Part shown: positions 8,937-16,265 of the stretch, piece by piece
Layout of the letters: every line of letters begins with the position of its first letter
How positions within the stretch are numbered: the stretch's first letter is position 1
Assembly: GCF_025685395.1 (NCBI RefSeq)
Contig: NZ_JAGSYA010000004.1
Location: 1,922,001-1,986,000, forward strand
From: Terriglobus tenax
Lineage (GTDB): Bacteria; Acidobacteriota; Terriglobia; Terriglobales; Acidobacteriaceae
Direction: 5' to 3'
Length of the DNA stretch: 64,000 nt
Notes under the pieces: model-generated
The model's input: only the letters and a program-made list of their open reading frames with translations
Told to the model about the DNA's origin: nothing
Database searches by the model: none
Translations under genes and position numbers: made by a program

Positions 8937-9149
8937 TTACTTGGTTGCTTTCTCGAACTTGCGGCGGAAGCGTTCGATACGGCCAGCCGTATCCATCAGC
9001 TTCTGCTTGCCCGTGTAGAACGGGTGGCAGTTGGAGCAAACTTCGACCGTCAGGTCGCCCTTGTGCGTGGAACGGGTTACAAAAACGTTCCCACAGGCGC
9101 ACTTAACGTTCATATCGGTGTAATTCGGGTGAATTCCCTGCTTTGGCAT
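8937..9149 (-). CDS. rpmE: 50S ribosomal protein L31
   Basis: 70 residues. The opening [10 protein letters not shown], the cysteines in KCACGNVF and [14 protein letters not shown], and the basic tail [14 protein letters not shown] identify bacterial L31. All four cysteines are present, so it is the zinc-binding (C+) form rather than the zinc-free paralogue made under zinc shortage. SD AAAGGA lies 10 bases before the ATG. It is followed at once by its own terminator. Confidence 0.97.
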   Translation of the reverse strand: MPKQGIHPNYTDMNVKCACGNVFVTRSTHKGDLTVEVCSNCHPFYTGKQKLMDTAGRIERFRRKFEKATK

Positions 9150-9389
9150 TGCGTATAAATCCTTTTCTTGTATTGCCGGCTTCGCCCGGTAAATTCCGGA
9201 GGTACCAGCTTGGCTCCCGGGGGCGGTTCGCTTGCTGCGGCATGCTCACGCAACATCGATGTGCCTGTCGACTACGGGCGCTCTGCTTAGTATACCGCGA
9301 CTGCCCCCAAGGTCTGCACCGGGGATGGTGCACACGCTTCTCTGCATCCCAAAAGGGACCGCCCGGTCTCTTTCCCTCCTCTCCGTTCC

Positions 9390-9421
9390 CCATAGAAGCG
9401 ACCGAACGGTCGCTTCTATGG
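9390..9421. promoter_or_regulatory. 32-bp perfect palindrome in the rpmE / dnaC-like divergent gap
   Basis: CCATAGAAGCGACCG and CGGTCGCTTCTATGG form perfect 15-bp arms around a 2-base centre. It lies in the 350-base gap 9150-9499 between two divergent genes, 78 bases before the dnaC-like start. There is no T-run after it on either strand, so an operator or cruciform fits better than a terminator. The rest of the gap shows no coding sequence I would support. Confidence 0.6.
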
Positions 9422-9499
9422 ACCCGCAGGAAGGGGTTTTCAACCACTCCGTGGCTTTTCCTACGCCGCCCGAGGCCCCATACTCATCTAACAGACTGT

Positions 9500-10264
9500 A
9501 TGAGCGTTGTTTGCCCCATCTGCGAAGGAGCTGGCCTCCGCATTCTTACCCGCCCGGACGGCGAGCAGTACGCCACGGCCTGCACCTGCCAGACCCAGCG
9601 TCGCGCCTTGGCCAACCTGGAGCGCGCCCGTATCCCCAGGCGGTATGAGCACTGCACGCTCGAAAACTTTGAGACCAGCTTCCCCACCTCGCACCGGTCG
9701 CTTCTGCGGGCGCACATGGCGGCGAAGAAGTTCGTGGAAGGCTATCCGCTGGAAACGGACGGCTCGGGCCTTCTGATCAACGGCTCAATCGGCGTCGGCA
9801 AAACGCATCTGGCCGTCGGCATCCTGCAGTCGCTCATCATGGAGCGCGGCGCGACCGGCCTGTTCTACGACTACCGTGAGCTTCTGAAGGAAGTGCAGCA
9901 CAGCTACAACCCAAAGGTCGCCGCCACCGAACTGGAGATTCTGCAGCCGGTCTTCGACGCGGAAATCCTTGTTCTGGATGAGCTTGGCGCCTCCAAACCC
10001 ACGGACTGGGTGTGGGACACGGTCGCCCACATTCTGAACACCCGCTACAACGACAAGCGCACCACCATCATCACCACCAACTACGCCAACCTGCCGCCCA
10101 TCGGGGTTACGGATGCCCCCACTCCGCGCAACATCATGCGCGACGAGTCGCTGGGTGACCGCATCGGCGAGCGCATGAGATCACGGCTGCAGGAGATGTG
10201 CGTCGTGGTGGAGATGCAGGGCGAAGACTTCCGCCAGAAGATCAAGCGCGCCACGCTGGCCTAA
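9500..10264 (+). CDS. DnaC-like AAA+ ATPase with N-terminal zinc-binding motif
   Basis: 254 residues from the ATG at 9500. The frame is open back to 9143, but that stretch runs through intergenic palindromic sequence and is not protein-like. The first residues carry CPICEGAG and CTCQTQRR, a Cys cluster typical of DnaC/DnaI-type helicase-loader homologues. Walker A is GSIGVGKTHLAVGI (about residue 95), Walker B ILVLDELGA, followed by sensor-1-like TTIITTNYAN and a C-terminal arginine-rich GDRIGERMRSRLQEM. Such proteins load the replicative helicase, or belong to the IstB family of transposon ATPases; with no transposase beside it, a host helicase-loader role is likelier. Its stop overlaps the convergent serine hydrolase stop by 4 bases. 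Confidence 0.85.
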   Translation: MSVVCPICEGAGLRILTRPDGEQYATACTCQTQRRALANLERARIPRRYEHCTLENFETSFPTSHRSLLRAHMAAKKFVEGYPLETDGSGLLINGSIGVGKTHLAVGILQSLIMERGATGLFYDYRELLKEVQHSYNPKVAATELEILQPVFDAEILVLDELGASKPTDWVWDTVAHILNTRYNDKRTTIITTNYANLPPIGVTDAPTPRNIMRDESLGDRIGERMRSRLQEMCVVVEMQGEDFRQKIKRATLA

Positions 10265-11718
10265 CTGACGCCGAGCTTCTTCAATTGCTCGACACCATTC
10301 GTATTTTTCGGATTCAGCTCCAGCGATTTGCGGTAGAGCTCAATCGCGCGTGTCTTGTCTCCTTTGACGGCGTACGCCTCAGCCAGACTGTCCCACGTAT
10401 TCCAGTCCTCAGGCCACTTCCGGTTGTTGTATGCAAACAGTGCCAGGGCCTCCTCTGTCCGGCCCGCGTGCAGCAGGTCATAGGCCCACCCATTGACATA
10501 CTCATCTGTCAGATGCAGCCGCGGGTAGCTGTGCATGGTGCTCCGTATGGAGTCGTCCACATCCACAAAGTGAGTCTGCTCGAGCTTCGCCTTCAGTACA
10601 TCGATGGAAGGCTGTCCGAAGAGTGCATTCAGCGCATTCTCGGCAATCTTCTGCATATCGTCCTGCGTGGTGACGTTGCGGTTAGCCAGCAGAACAACCC
10701 CGTAGCCCAGCTCGGGATACATTTCGATATAGCTGCCAAAGCCAAACGTTCCGCCCGACATGCGGTAATGCAAATACCCTTCCGGCGTTCGGTTGATCGT
10801 CCAGTTGCCGCCGCAGGCGCTCTTCTCGACATCGCCCCATTCCACCCGCTGGCTCAACTGTACGGCTTTTTCCGTGGCAGCCAGTTCCCCTTGCAGGAAC
10901 TTCGCCATATCCGCCGCGCTGTATTTCAAGCCAGCTCCTGCAAGCATGTACGGGGCGTCAAGCATTGGCATCTTTACATGATTACCGTTGTATCCGGTGA
11001 CCTGATAGGCCCGTGCCGCTGACCCTTTCTGCATCCCAAAAGGCCGCTCGACATAACGCGCCAGCAGCGTCGGATACGGCTGGTGATACACACGCTCCAG
11101 GATCAACCGCATCAGCACCGCTGCCAGGTTCGAATGCCGAAATTCATGACCAGGCCGGTCCAGCAATGATGTTCCTTTCAACTCTTTCAGAAGCTCCGCA
11201 TCGCTGTAAGCGTTCAACCTCTCCGCAATGCGAAAGGGCTTTTCATCCAGTGTTCCCGGAACATTGAAGGACGGAATATTATCCGGCAGTCCTGAAGCAC
11301 GATCGTCCAGCTCCTTCAAGGTGACAGGGACACCTTCCCACTCCAGCTTCGGATATTTGCCGGGCAGATACCTGCGGATGTCATCACTCAGCCGCACCTT
11401 GCCCTCGCTTACCGCATGAGCCAACACAAGAGATGTAAGAACCTTGCTGACCGACCCGATCTCATACACCGAGTCCTGCGTCGGCAGCACCGGATGTTCA
11501 CGCGAGATCGTGCCGAAGTTGTAGAACCTCGTTTTTCCGGCCTGCACCACCGCTACCGACATGCCGTCCGTGTTGCCGGTCTTGAGATATGCATCTCCGA
11601 GACGCTGAAAGGTTTCCCTCAACCTGGCTTCATCGATAGATGAACGTACCTGCGCAATGGAAGATGTCAGCAAAGCAAACAGGAGGCTGCCACACAGTGC
11701 AAATCGATATACGAACAT
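10261..11718 (-). CDS. Exported serine hydrolase, beta-lactamase/penicillin-binding fold, with C-terminal TPR
   Basis: 485 residues. Signal peptide to about residue 23 (LLFALLTSSIAQ). The nucleophile motif SxxK is SVSK at residues 89-92. The second motif, usually YxN, reads HSN at 195-197, so the general-base Tyr is replaced by His. A SGGT motif near residue 310 stands where K/HTG is expected. Residues about 425-480 look like tetratricopeptide repeats (YGxxLxLNPKN-like). Family members are class C beta-lactamase-like esterases or peptidases of the periplasm. The start codon lies inside a palindrome and has no SD, so the transcript may be leaderless or the start may be wrong. Confidence 0.82.
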   Translation of the reverse strand: MFVYRFALCGSLLFALLTSSIAQVRSSIDEARLRETFQRLGDAYLKTGNTDGMSVAVVQAGKTRFYNFGTISREHPVLPTQDSVYEIGSVSKVLTSLVLAHAVSEGKVRLSDDIRRYLPGKYPKLEWEGVPVTLKELDDRASGLPDNIPSFNVPGTLDEKPFRIAERLNAYSDAELLKELKGTSLLDRPGHEFRHSNLAAVLMRLILERVYHQPYPTLLARYVERPFGMQKGSAARAYQVTGYNGNHVKMPMLDAPYMLAGAGLKYSAADMAKFLQGELAATEKAVQLSQRVEWGDVEKSACGGNWTINRTPEGYLHYRMSGGTFGFGSYIEMYPELGYGVVLLANRNVTTQDDMQKIAENALNALFGQPSIDVLKAKLEQTHFVDVDDSIRSTMHSYPRLHLTDEYVNGWAYDLLHAGRTEEALALFAYNNRKWPEDWNTWDSLAEAYAVKGDKTRAIELYRKSLELNPKNTNGVEQLKKLGVS

Positions 11719-11747
11719 ATTCGTACATTAATACGAAGATGTTCGTA
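11710..11747. promoter_or_regulatory. Twin palindromic operators over the serine hydrolase start
   Basis: TACGAACATATTCGTA (11710-11725) and TACGAAGATGTTCGTA (11732-11747) are each palindromes of the form TACGAA-N4-TTCGTA. Their centres are 22 bases apart, two helical turns. The first overlaps the start codon (11716-11718) of the serine hydrolase. The layout is that of a tandem repressor site, for instance for a BlaI/MecI- or TetR-type dimer; which regulator binds is unknown. Confidence 0.7.
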
Positions 11748-11765
11748 TTGTCTATGGACAAAGTT

Positions 11766-13484
11766 TTATTGCTTCGCTTCCTGCAGCGCCTCGAGCACCT
11801 TCTCAAACAACTTGTTCCGCTTCTCCAGGCGTACGGACGCGCGTGTAATGTAGCGCACCACCAGGTCCACGCCTGCGCCTGCCGGCCTCAGGTTCACCTG
11901 CGGCATGGCGCTGAACTGCGGGGCGCCTTCCTCCCGTGTAACACGCTTCCACTCCGTCTCCGCCATCTTGGCATCGGCTTCCGTTACCCGCACCGCCTCG
12001 GCGTAGATTTTCTCCACCAGACGGTGAATGTCCGCACCCACCGGTACGGTGAGCTTGATCTCGTCCCACATCCACTGCCCCGCGGTGGAGAAGTTGAAGT
12101 ACTTGCCCTTGATGGCGAACCCGTTCAGGAAGCTGACGCGGCGGCCGGTCGGGTGGCCGTTCGCGGTCCAGTTACCGGTCTCCAGCAGCCAGGTGCGGAA
12201 GATGCCCAGCTCCACCACCTCGCCGCCCACGCCATCAATCTCCACCCAGTCATGTACGCGGATGCCGTTGGGCCCCATCAGCACAAACCAGCCGCAGAAG
12301 GCGAGGATGAAGTCCTGGAAGACGACGGTAAGACCGGCGGTGGCAAGCCCCAGGATGGTGGGTGTCTGCTCCGGTACGCCGAAGATGACCAGAAGCACCA
12401 GAATGAACCCGACGCACTGCGTTCCAAGGTTCAGGATGGTCTTGAGCGTATTCTTCTGGCGCATGTCGCGCAGCGTGCGGTCCAGCGCCACCTGCAGGCC
12501 CCAGCCCGCAAGAATCGTCAGCAGAATGATCGCGGCAATGATTGCCAGCGACTCCAGCATGCGATGCACCAGGATCTGCCGCTGGATTTCAACCTGGCGG
12601 CTCCACTTCTGGTACAGCCCGACCAGTTGCTTCTGCGTGGCCAGACGGTCGGCAAGAATCATCAGAACGCTTTGCTGTGTTGATTTGTTCTGGATCGCTT
12701 CGAGCCTTGGCAGATTCTCTGCCTGCGGCTGCTCGTACTCTGCCTTCAGCCGCACGTGGTCTCCTGCCAGCGCGGCAGCATCGTCGCTGGCCAGCTTCAG
12801 CGCCTGCTGCAGCAGTTGCTGCCGGCTGCGATTGGCAAACCAGGAATTGATGCGGCGCGCCAGGGTGCGGCGGCCTCCCACGGAAGCTACGGCACTCTCC
12901 TGCTCGCCCTTCGCCGCGGCGTCGTTGTACTTCTTCATCTCCGCCTGGCGGGCGTTCAGCTCCTGCTGAATCTTCAGGCGATGCTCATCGGTTTCGCGCG
13001 TCAGGTCGTCGGCGGTATCGTCCAGTTCGCTCTGGTCAAGGCCAAGCTGAGCCTTGGCCAGCTCCAGGTCGTTCTCCGCCGCTTCTCCGGCGGAGGCCAG
13101 TTTGGCGACCTGCGCCTGGTCTGCCTTTACCGTGGCCTGCAGCTCATTCATACGCTGCTGCAATGCCTTGGCCTTCTCACTCGGCTTGGGCCGGTTCAGG
13201 CTGGCCTGCCGCAGAGACTGCGAGAAGTTCTGGTCTACCTCATGATCGGCCAGCCGTTCGGCCTCACGGGCAAACTCCTTCTCCTCCGCACTGGTGGCCA
13301 ACGCCGCCAGAGTGGAGGCCGTCTGCCACGGGCGCTGATCCACGATGCCCTTGGCCACAAACGCACCGTTGGCGCGCAGGAAAGGGAGATTATCCATCAC
13401 TCCCCGCGTCAGCAGGCTGCCGGTGGAGGTTGCAACCAGCACAGCGAGGGCGATCCCCAGCGCCATTTTGCGGCTACGCGACAT
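11766..13484 (-). CDS. MscS-type mechanosensitive ion channel with periplasmic coiled-coil domain
   Basis: 572 residues. Signal or first membrane segment at residues 6-25 (LGIALAVLVATSTGSLL), then a long helical, charged region (about residues 60-260) predicted as coiled coil. Two membrane segments follow (IIAAIILLTILAGWGLQVAL and VGFILVLLVIFGVPEQ), and then the pore helix region ILGLATAGLTVVFQDFILAFCGWFVL that marks MscS. The cytoplasmic beta domain has HDWVEIDGVGGEVVELGIFRTWLLE. MscS channels release osmolytes on hypo-osmotic shock; forms with long N-terminal domains may sense other signals. It lies 47 bases upstream of the serine hydrolase on the same strand, but the operator in between suggests separate control. 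Confidence 0.88.
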   Translation of the reverse strand: MSRSRKMALGIALAVLVATSTGSLLTRGVMDNLPFLRANGAFVAKGIVDQRPWQTASTLAALATSAEEKEFAREAERLADHEVDQNFSQSLRQASLNRPKPSEKAKALQQRMNELQATVKADQAQVAKLASAGEAAENDLELAKAQLGLDQSELDDTADDLTRETDEHRLKIQQELNARQAEMKKYNDAAAKGEQESAVASVGGRRTLARRINSWFANRSRQQLLQQALKLASDDAAALAGDHVRLKAEYEQPQAENLPRLEAIQNKSTQQSVLMILADRLATQKQLVGLYQKWSRQVEIQRQILVHRMLESLAIIAAIILLTILAGWGLQVALDRTLRDMRQKNTLKTILNLGTQCVGFILVLLVIFGVPEQTPTILGLATAGLTVVFQDFILAFCGWFVLMGPNGIRVHDWVEIDGVGGEVVELGIFRTWLLETGNWTANGHPTGRRVSFLNGFAIKGKYFNFSTAGQWMWDEIKLTVPVGADIHRLVEKIYAEAVRVTEADAKMAETEWKRVTREEGAPQFSAMPQVNLRPAGAGVDLVVRYITRASVRLEKRNKLFEKVLEALQEAKQ

Positions 13485-13576
13485 AGCAAATCCGTTCAGA
13501 AGAGTTTCTCCTTCGTATCGGATGCTATCTGTTTATGGTTGGAAATTTAAAAATGATGGAAAGCTGCGGACTGAAA

Positions 13577-13664
13577 CCCAGCGCTAAAGCGCCATGCTCC
13601 GATAGCCGTTATTTCGTGGGGCTAAAAACCCTACGCGTAATCCGCTGGAAAGCTTAGCTTTCCA
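13577..13664. repeat. Intergenic repeat of small hairpins
   Basis: The 225-base gap 13485-13709 contains CCAGCGCTAAAGCGCC, then GTGGGGCTAAAAACCCTAC, then the hairpin TGGAAAGCT-T-AGCTTTCCA (13646-13664). The CTAAAGC...GTGGGGCT pattern resembles a dispersed repeat I associate with acidobacterial genomes; only one copy is in this window, so the assignment relies on recollection of the family. Confidence 0.45.
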
Positions 13665-13709
13665 GAAACTTTGCCAGAACAGCCTTATTACTCTGGGATC
13701 TGGAGCGTG

Positions 13710-13814
13710 TTACTGCACCAAAACACCCATCGCGATCAGCACCGCGGCAACAATCGCCACGACACGATAAATCGCTTCATCGACCCGCTGTTTGCGGTTG
13801 ATTTCCGTCTGCAT
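13710..13814 (-). CDS. 34-residue single-span membrane protein
   Basis: ATG at 13814-13812 with a strong SD (AGGAG, 8 bases before). The protein has a polar charged start, MQTEINRKQRVDEAIYR, then a hydrophobic helix VVAIVAAVLIAMGVLV, then ends in Gln. The good ribosome binding site, the clean split into a basic head and a membrane helix, and the position in an otherwise empty gap support a real gene. It is divergent from the DUF2393-like gene. Function unknown; small proteins of this shape often attach to and tune membrane complexes. Confidence 0.65.
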   Translation of the reverse strand: MQTEINRKQRVDEAIYRVVAIVAAVLIAMGVLVQ

Positions 13815-13961
13815 CGCTGTTGCTCCTGAATGGTTCTGCTGCCTGAGGGGCTGGTGAGAGTCTTGCTGCTCTCTACCTGTTGAACGTAATCCTGCACTAT
13901 TTGGATGCGGTGAGTTTGCAAAAATATCGTGAGAATTTGCGAAGGTACTAGAATCGGTTCC

Positions 13962-14477
13962 ATGGCCGACGCACTCTTCACGCCCCCACCCGCCGAATCC
14001 CGCAGTTCCATGCGTCTTCCGCTGCTTGTTGGCGGCGGAGTCGTCCTGTTGGTTGTCGTTCTGCTGCTGGTCTTCGGGCACCACAAGGTTGAGGCACCCA
14101 CCACCGTTGCACCGCTGGATGCCTACGCGACAAGCCTTCCGCTCAGCAGCATTGAGATGTCGGAAGCCACCTCTCCCTTTGCCGGCGGACGCTCTACCTA
14201 CATTGACGGCAAAGTAACCAACAACGGTGACAAGACCGTCACCGGCATCTCCGTGCAGACCATCTTCAAGGCGGACGATGGCCAGACCGTCTCCCTGCAG
14301 ACCGTGCCTCTCACGCTGATCCGTACCCGCGAGCCCTACGTGGACACCCAGCCTGTGTCCATTGCACCGGTTGCCCCGGGCGCCAGCGCGGAGTTCCGCC
14401 TCATCTTCGAAGGTCTGCCGCAAAGCTGGAATCAAAAGCAGCCTGAGCTGCGCATTGTGGGAGTGCAATCCAAGTAA
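13962..14477 (+). CDS. Membrane-anchored DUF2393-like protein
   Basis: 171 residues from ATG at 13962; a GTG at 13929 is in frame but adds sequence without character. A proline-rich start is followed by one membrane helix, LPLLVGGGVVLLVVVLLLVF (about residues 19-38), and then a periplasmic beta-sandwich-like domain with YIDGKVTNNGDKTVTGISV, LIRTREPYVDTQPV and FRLIFEGLPQSWNQ. That pattern fits the DUF2393/FxLYD-type immunoglobulin-like domains seen in Acidobacteria. Function unknown. No SD is evident. The next gene downstream has its own promoter. Confidence 0.75.
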   Translation: MADALFTPPPAESRSSMRLPLLVGGGVVLLVVVLLLVFGHHKVEAPTTVAPLDAYATSLPLSSIEMSEATSPFAGGRSTYIDGKVTNNGDKTVTGISVQTIFKADDGQTVSLQTVPLTLIRTREPYVDTQPVSIAPVAPGASAEFRLIFEGLPQSWNQKQPELRIVGVQSK

Positions 14478-14497
14478 ATCCCGTGAATTTACCGTAA

Positions 14498-14519
14498 GGT
14501 TGGGAAGAATTTTCCTACC
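14498..14519. promoter_or_regulatory. Candidate enhancer-binding site upstream of the sigma-54 promoter
   Basis: GGTTGGGAAG and TTTTCCTACC are imperfect inverted arms with the centre about 80 bases before the -24 element. Sigma-54 activators bind dyad sites at about this distance, so the site is a plausible upstream activating sequence. It is a single imperfect dyad. Confidence 0.35.
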
Positions 14520-14589
14520 TGCGCAGACCAGTGCGCGGTAAATGCCCTGTGGGATTCTCGTAAGTCATAGATTCTAAATAAATCAAAGT

Positions 14590-14606
14590 TTGGCACGGTA
14601 GCTGCT
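14590..14606 (+). promoter_or_regulatory. Sigma-54-type (-24/-12) promoter
   Basis: TTGGCACGGTAGCTGCT matches the consensus TTGGCACG-N4-TTGC(A/T) except for one base, with the invariant GG and GC exactly 10 bases apart. It points at the OmpA-like gene whose ATG is 76 bases downstream, which would give a 5' leader of about 65 bases. Confidence 0.65.
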
Positions 14607-14681
14607 CTAGGTAAGGGCACGAAGCGTTGTGACGGGGTGTTTCACCTAACCGCCGCGACCCTAGAAAAAGGAGCTACCGAT

Positions 14682-15557
14682 ATGAAATATGCTCGTGCCT
14701 TTTCCGGTTTGTCTGCCGTCGTTCTGACAGGCGCCCTTGCCGTTCCGGCTTTCGCTCAGCAGAGCAGCCCCGCTTCCTCCCCCGACCAGTCCCAGAAGCA
14801 GGACGCGACCGATACCAGCACCTATGCCACCGGTCAGCCCCTGGAGAACCAGAGCAAGGAAGGTTTCTGGGGACATGTCAATCCCTTTGCCCGCAAGAAG
14901 TGGGTACATCGCCAGATCGACCCGGTCAAGGACCGCGTCAATGAGCTGGATCAGCTTCAGGCCAAGAACGCCAATGACATTCGTGATGTCGATTCCCGTG
15001 CAACGGCCGGCATCAACAAGGCCCAGTCCGCGGCAGACCTGGCAGACCAGCACGCTCTGGATGCCGGTAACCGCGCCGACAAGGCCAACCAGGTCGCTTC
15101 TACCGCCACCACCCGCACCGAAGCTCTGCATGGCACGGTAAAGAACCTTGACCAGTACGACAAGGTCACCGACGCCGCTATTCCGTTCGCCAAGGGCAGC
15201 ACCGCCCTGGGACCGAAGGGCAAGGCTGAGCTGGATGCGATGGCCGAGAAGCTGGCCACCGAAAAGGGCTACATCCTGGACGTTCAGGGTTTCAGCGGAA
15301 ATGGCGTAGCGACCTCGCAGGCCATGGCCGACTCGGTGGTTCGCTACCTGGTAACCGAGCATCAAGTTCCGGTCTACCGCATCTATAAGAGTGGCCTGGG
15401 CCGTAACACCGCCAAGGCTGCAGAGGGTGAGGAGAAGCCGGTTCGTAACGGCGTCCGCGTAGCCCTGCTGCACAACAGCCTGGCCAGCATGGACTCCCAG
15501 GCAGCTCCGGCAACCTCGATGGCTGGAACGTCCACCCCGGAGCCCTCGGCCCGCTAA
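14682..15557 (+). CDS. Exported OmpA-like protein with degenerate peptidoglycan-binding domain
   Basis: 291 residues from ATG at 14682, preceded by the SD AAAAAGGAG. Signal peptide to AFAQQ (residues about 1-26). Residues 75-155 are an alanine-rich helical stretch, with repeated spacing NxxQ/DxxA, probably a coiled coil. From about residue 160 the sequence has an OmpA-C shape: IPFAKGSTALGPKGKAELDAMAE, then VQGFSGNGVATSQAMADSVVRYL, then RNGVRVALL. The Asp and Arg that normally contact diaminopimelate (in HTDxxG and NxxLSxxRA) are not visible. It would lie in the periplasm or outer membrane. It is downstream of a sigma-54-type promoter and followed by two hairpins. Confidence 0.75.
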   Translation: MKYARAFSGLSAVVLTGALAVPAFAQQSSPASSPDQSQKQDATDTSTYATGQPLENQSKEGFWGHVNPFARKKWVHRQIDPVKDRVNELDQLQAKNANDIRDVDSRATAGINKAQSAADLADQHALDAGNRADKANQVASTATTRTEALHGTVKNLDQYDKVTDAAIPFAKGSTALGPKGKAELDAMAEKLATEKGYILDVQGFSGNGVATSQAMADSVVRYLVTEHQVPVYRIYKSGLGRNTAKAAEGEEKPVRNGVRVALLHNSLASMDSQAAPATSMAGTSTPEPSAR

Positions 15558-15568
15558 CCCCATGGAGA

Positions 15569-15592
15569 GCGGCGGCAGAAAAATGCCGCCGC
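15569..15592. terminator. Hairpin after the OmpA-like gene
   Basis: GCGGCGGCA and TGCCGCCGC are perfect 9-bp arms around GAAAAA. No T-run follows, so it may stabilise the mRNA end rather than terminate. Confidence 0.5.
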
Positions 15593-15674
15593 ATCCCTAA
15601 AGTTCGGGTAAACGCAGCCGATATAGAGCGCGTACCCACCAGGCTCTCCTAACCAGAGAGAACCAAGGCAGATT

Positions 15675-15702
15675 GGCCCTCCACTCGGAGGGCCGTTTTT
15701 TT
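15675..15702 (+). terminator. Rho-independent terminator
   Basis: GGCCCTCC-ACTC-GGAGGGCC followed by GTTTTTTT. It is a textbook intrinsic terminator on the plus strand for the OmpA-like transcript, about 120 bases after the stop codon. Confidence 0.9.
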
Positions 15703-15793
15703 GCTGCCGGTAATTTGTCTGTTAAAAGCAGGAAGTTCCACTCCGGAGAGCGGGCTTACTCACAACTGAAAAACTCTCAACTCACAACTGTTC

Positions 15794-16192
15794 TTAGGCC
15801 CGGCCCAGGACGCGGTCGTACACGTAGCGGTCGCTGGTGGTTCCCAGGGCTTCGTTGTACAGCACGTTGGCGCCGATGATCTCCTTCAACTCTTCGCTGA
15901 AGGTATGCAGCTGGCGCAGATTGTCCGCCGTGGCGGGAATCTCCGTGTGGCCGGCCTTGAGGAACTTCTGATAACCCTTGTCGACCAGCCGGGCGATCTC
16001 GCCCTTCAGAAGCCAGCCCGGGCGCACCGTGATCTCGGTGGTTCCGTCGGTGGCGGAGCGAACCTCAGCCGCGCAGCCATACTTGGAAACGCGCTTTGCA
16101 CCATTGGCGCCAGCGGAAACATCAAATTTCTGATTCCCCAGGGTGGACAACACCTGGTCGAACTTCGGCTGCTGCTGTGTCTTTCGGGCCAT
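15794..16192 (-). CDS. Conserved-looking hypothetical protein
   Basis: 132 residues with no signal peptide or membrane helix. A basic start MARKTQQQPKFDQVL is followed by a beta-rich middle (KYGCAAEVRSATDGTTEITVRPGW) and a helical end (ADNLRQLHTFSEELKEIIG, then LGTTSDRYVYDRVLG). I do not recognise the family. It is divergent from the cysteine biosynthesis operon with a 73-base shared upstream region. Confidence 0.7.
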   Translation of the reverse strand: MARKTQQQPKFDQVLSTLGNQKFDVSAGANGAKRVSKYGCAAEVRSATDGTTEITVRPGWLLKGEIARLVDKGYQKFLKAGHTEIPATADNLRQLHTFSEELKEIIGANVLYNEALGTTSDRYVYDRVLGRA

Positions 16193-16265
16193 AAGCGGAT
16201 AAACTCAACAACAGTGTCGCATATCGCTGCCCCTCCGGCAGCGTGCAGAAACGGAAACGAGAGTT

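Noticed and set aside
9143-9499. Upstream extension of the DnaC-like protein by 119 codons.
   Set aside because: The extension crosses the rpmE promoter and a perfect palindrome and has no protein-like pattern; the zinc motif begins right after the ATG at 9500.
9500-10264. IstB-type transposon ATPase, implying an insertion sequence.
   Set aside because: No transposase, no inverted terminal repeats, and the Cys cluster at the start fits DnaC-like loaders.
11710-11747. CGAA-N4-TTCG as a LexA box.
   Set aside because: The Bacillus-type LexA consensus is CGAAC-N4-GTTCG; the spacing here is two bases shorter, and the target is not an SOS gene.
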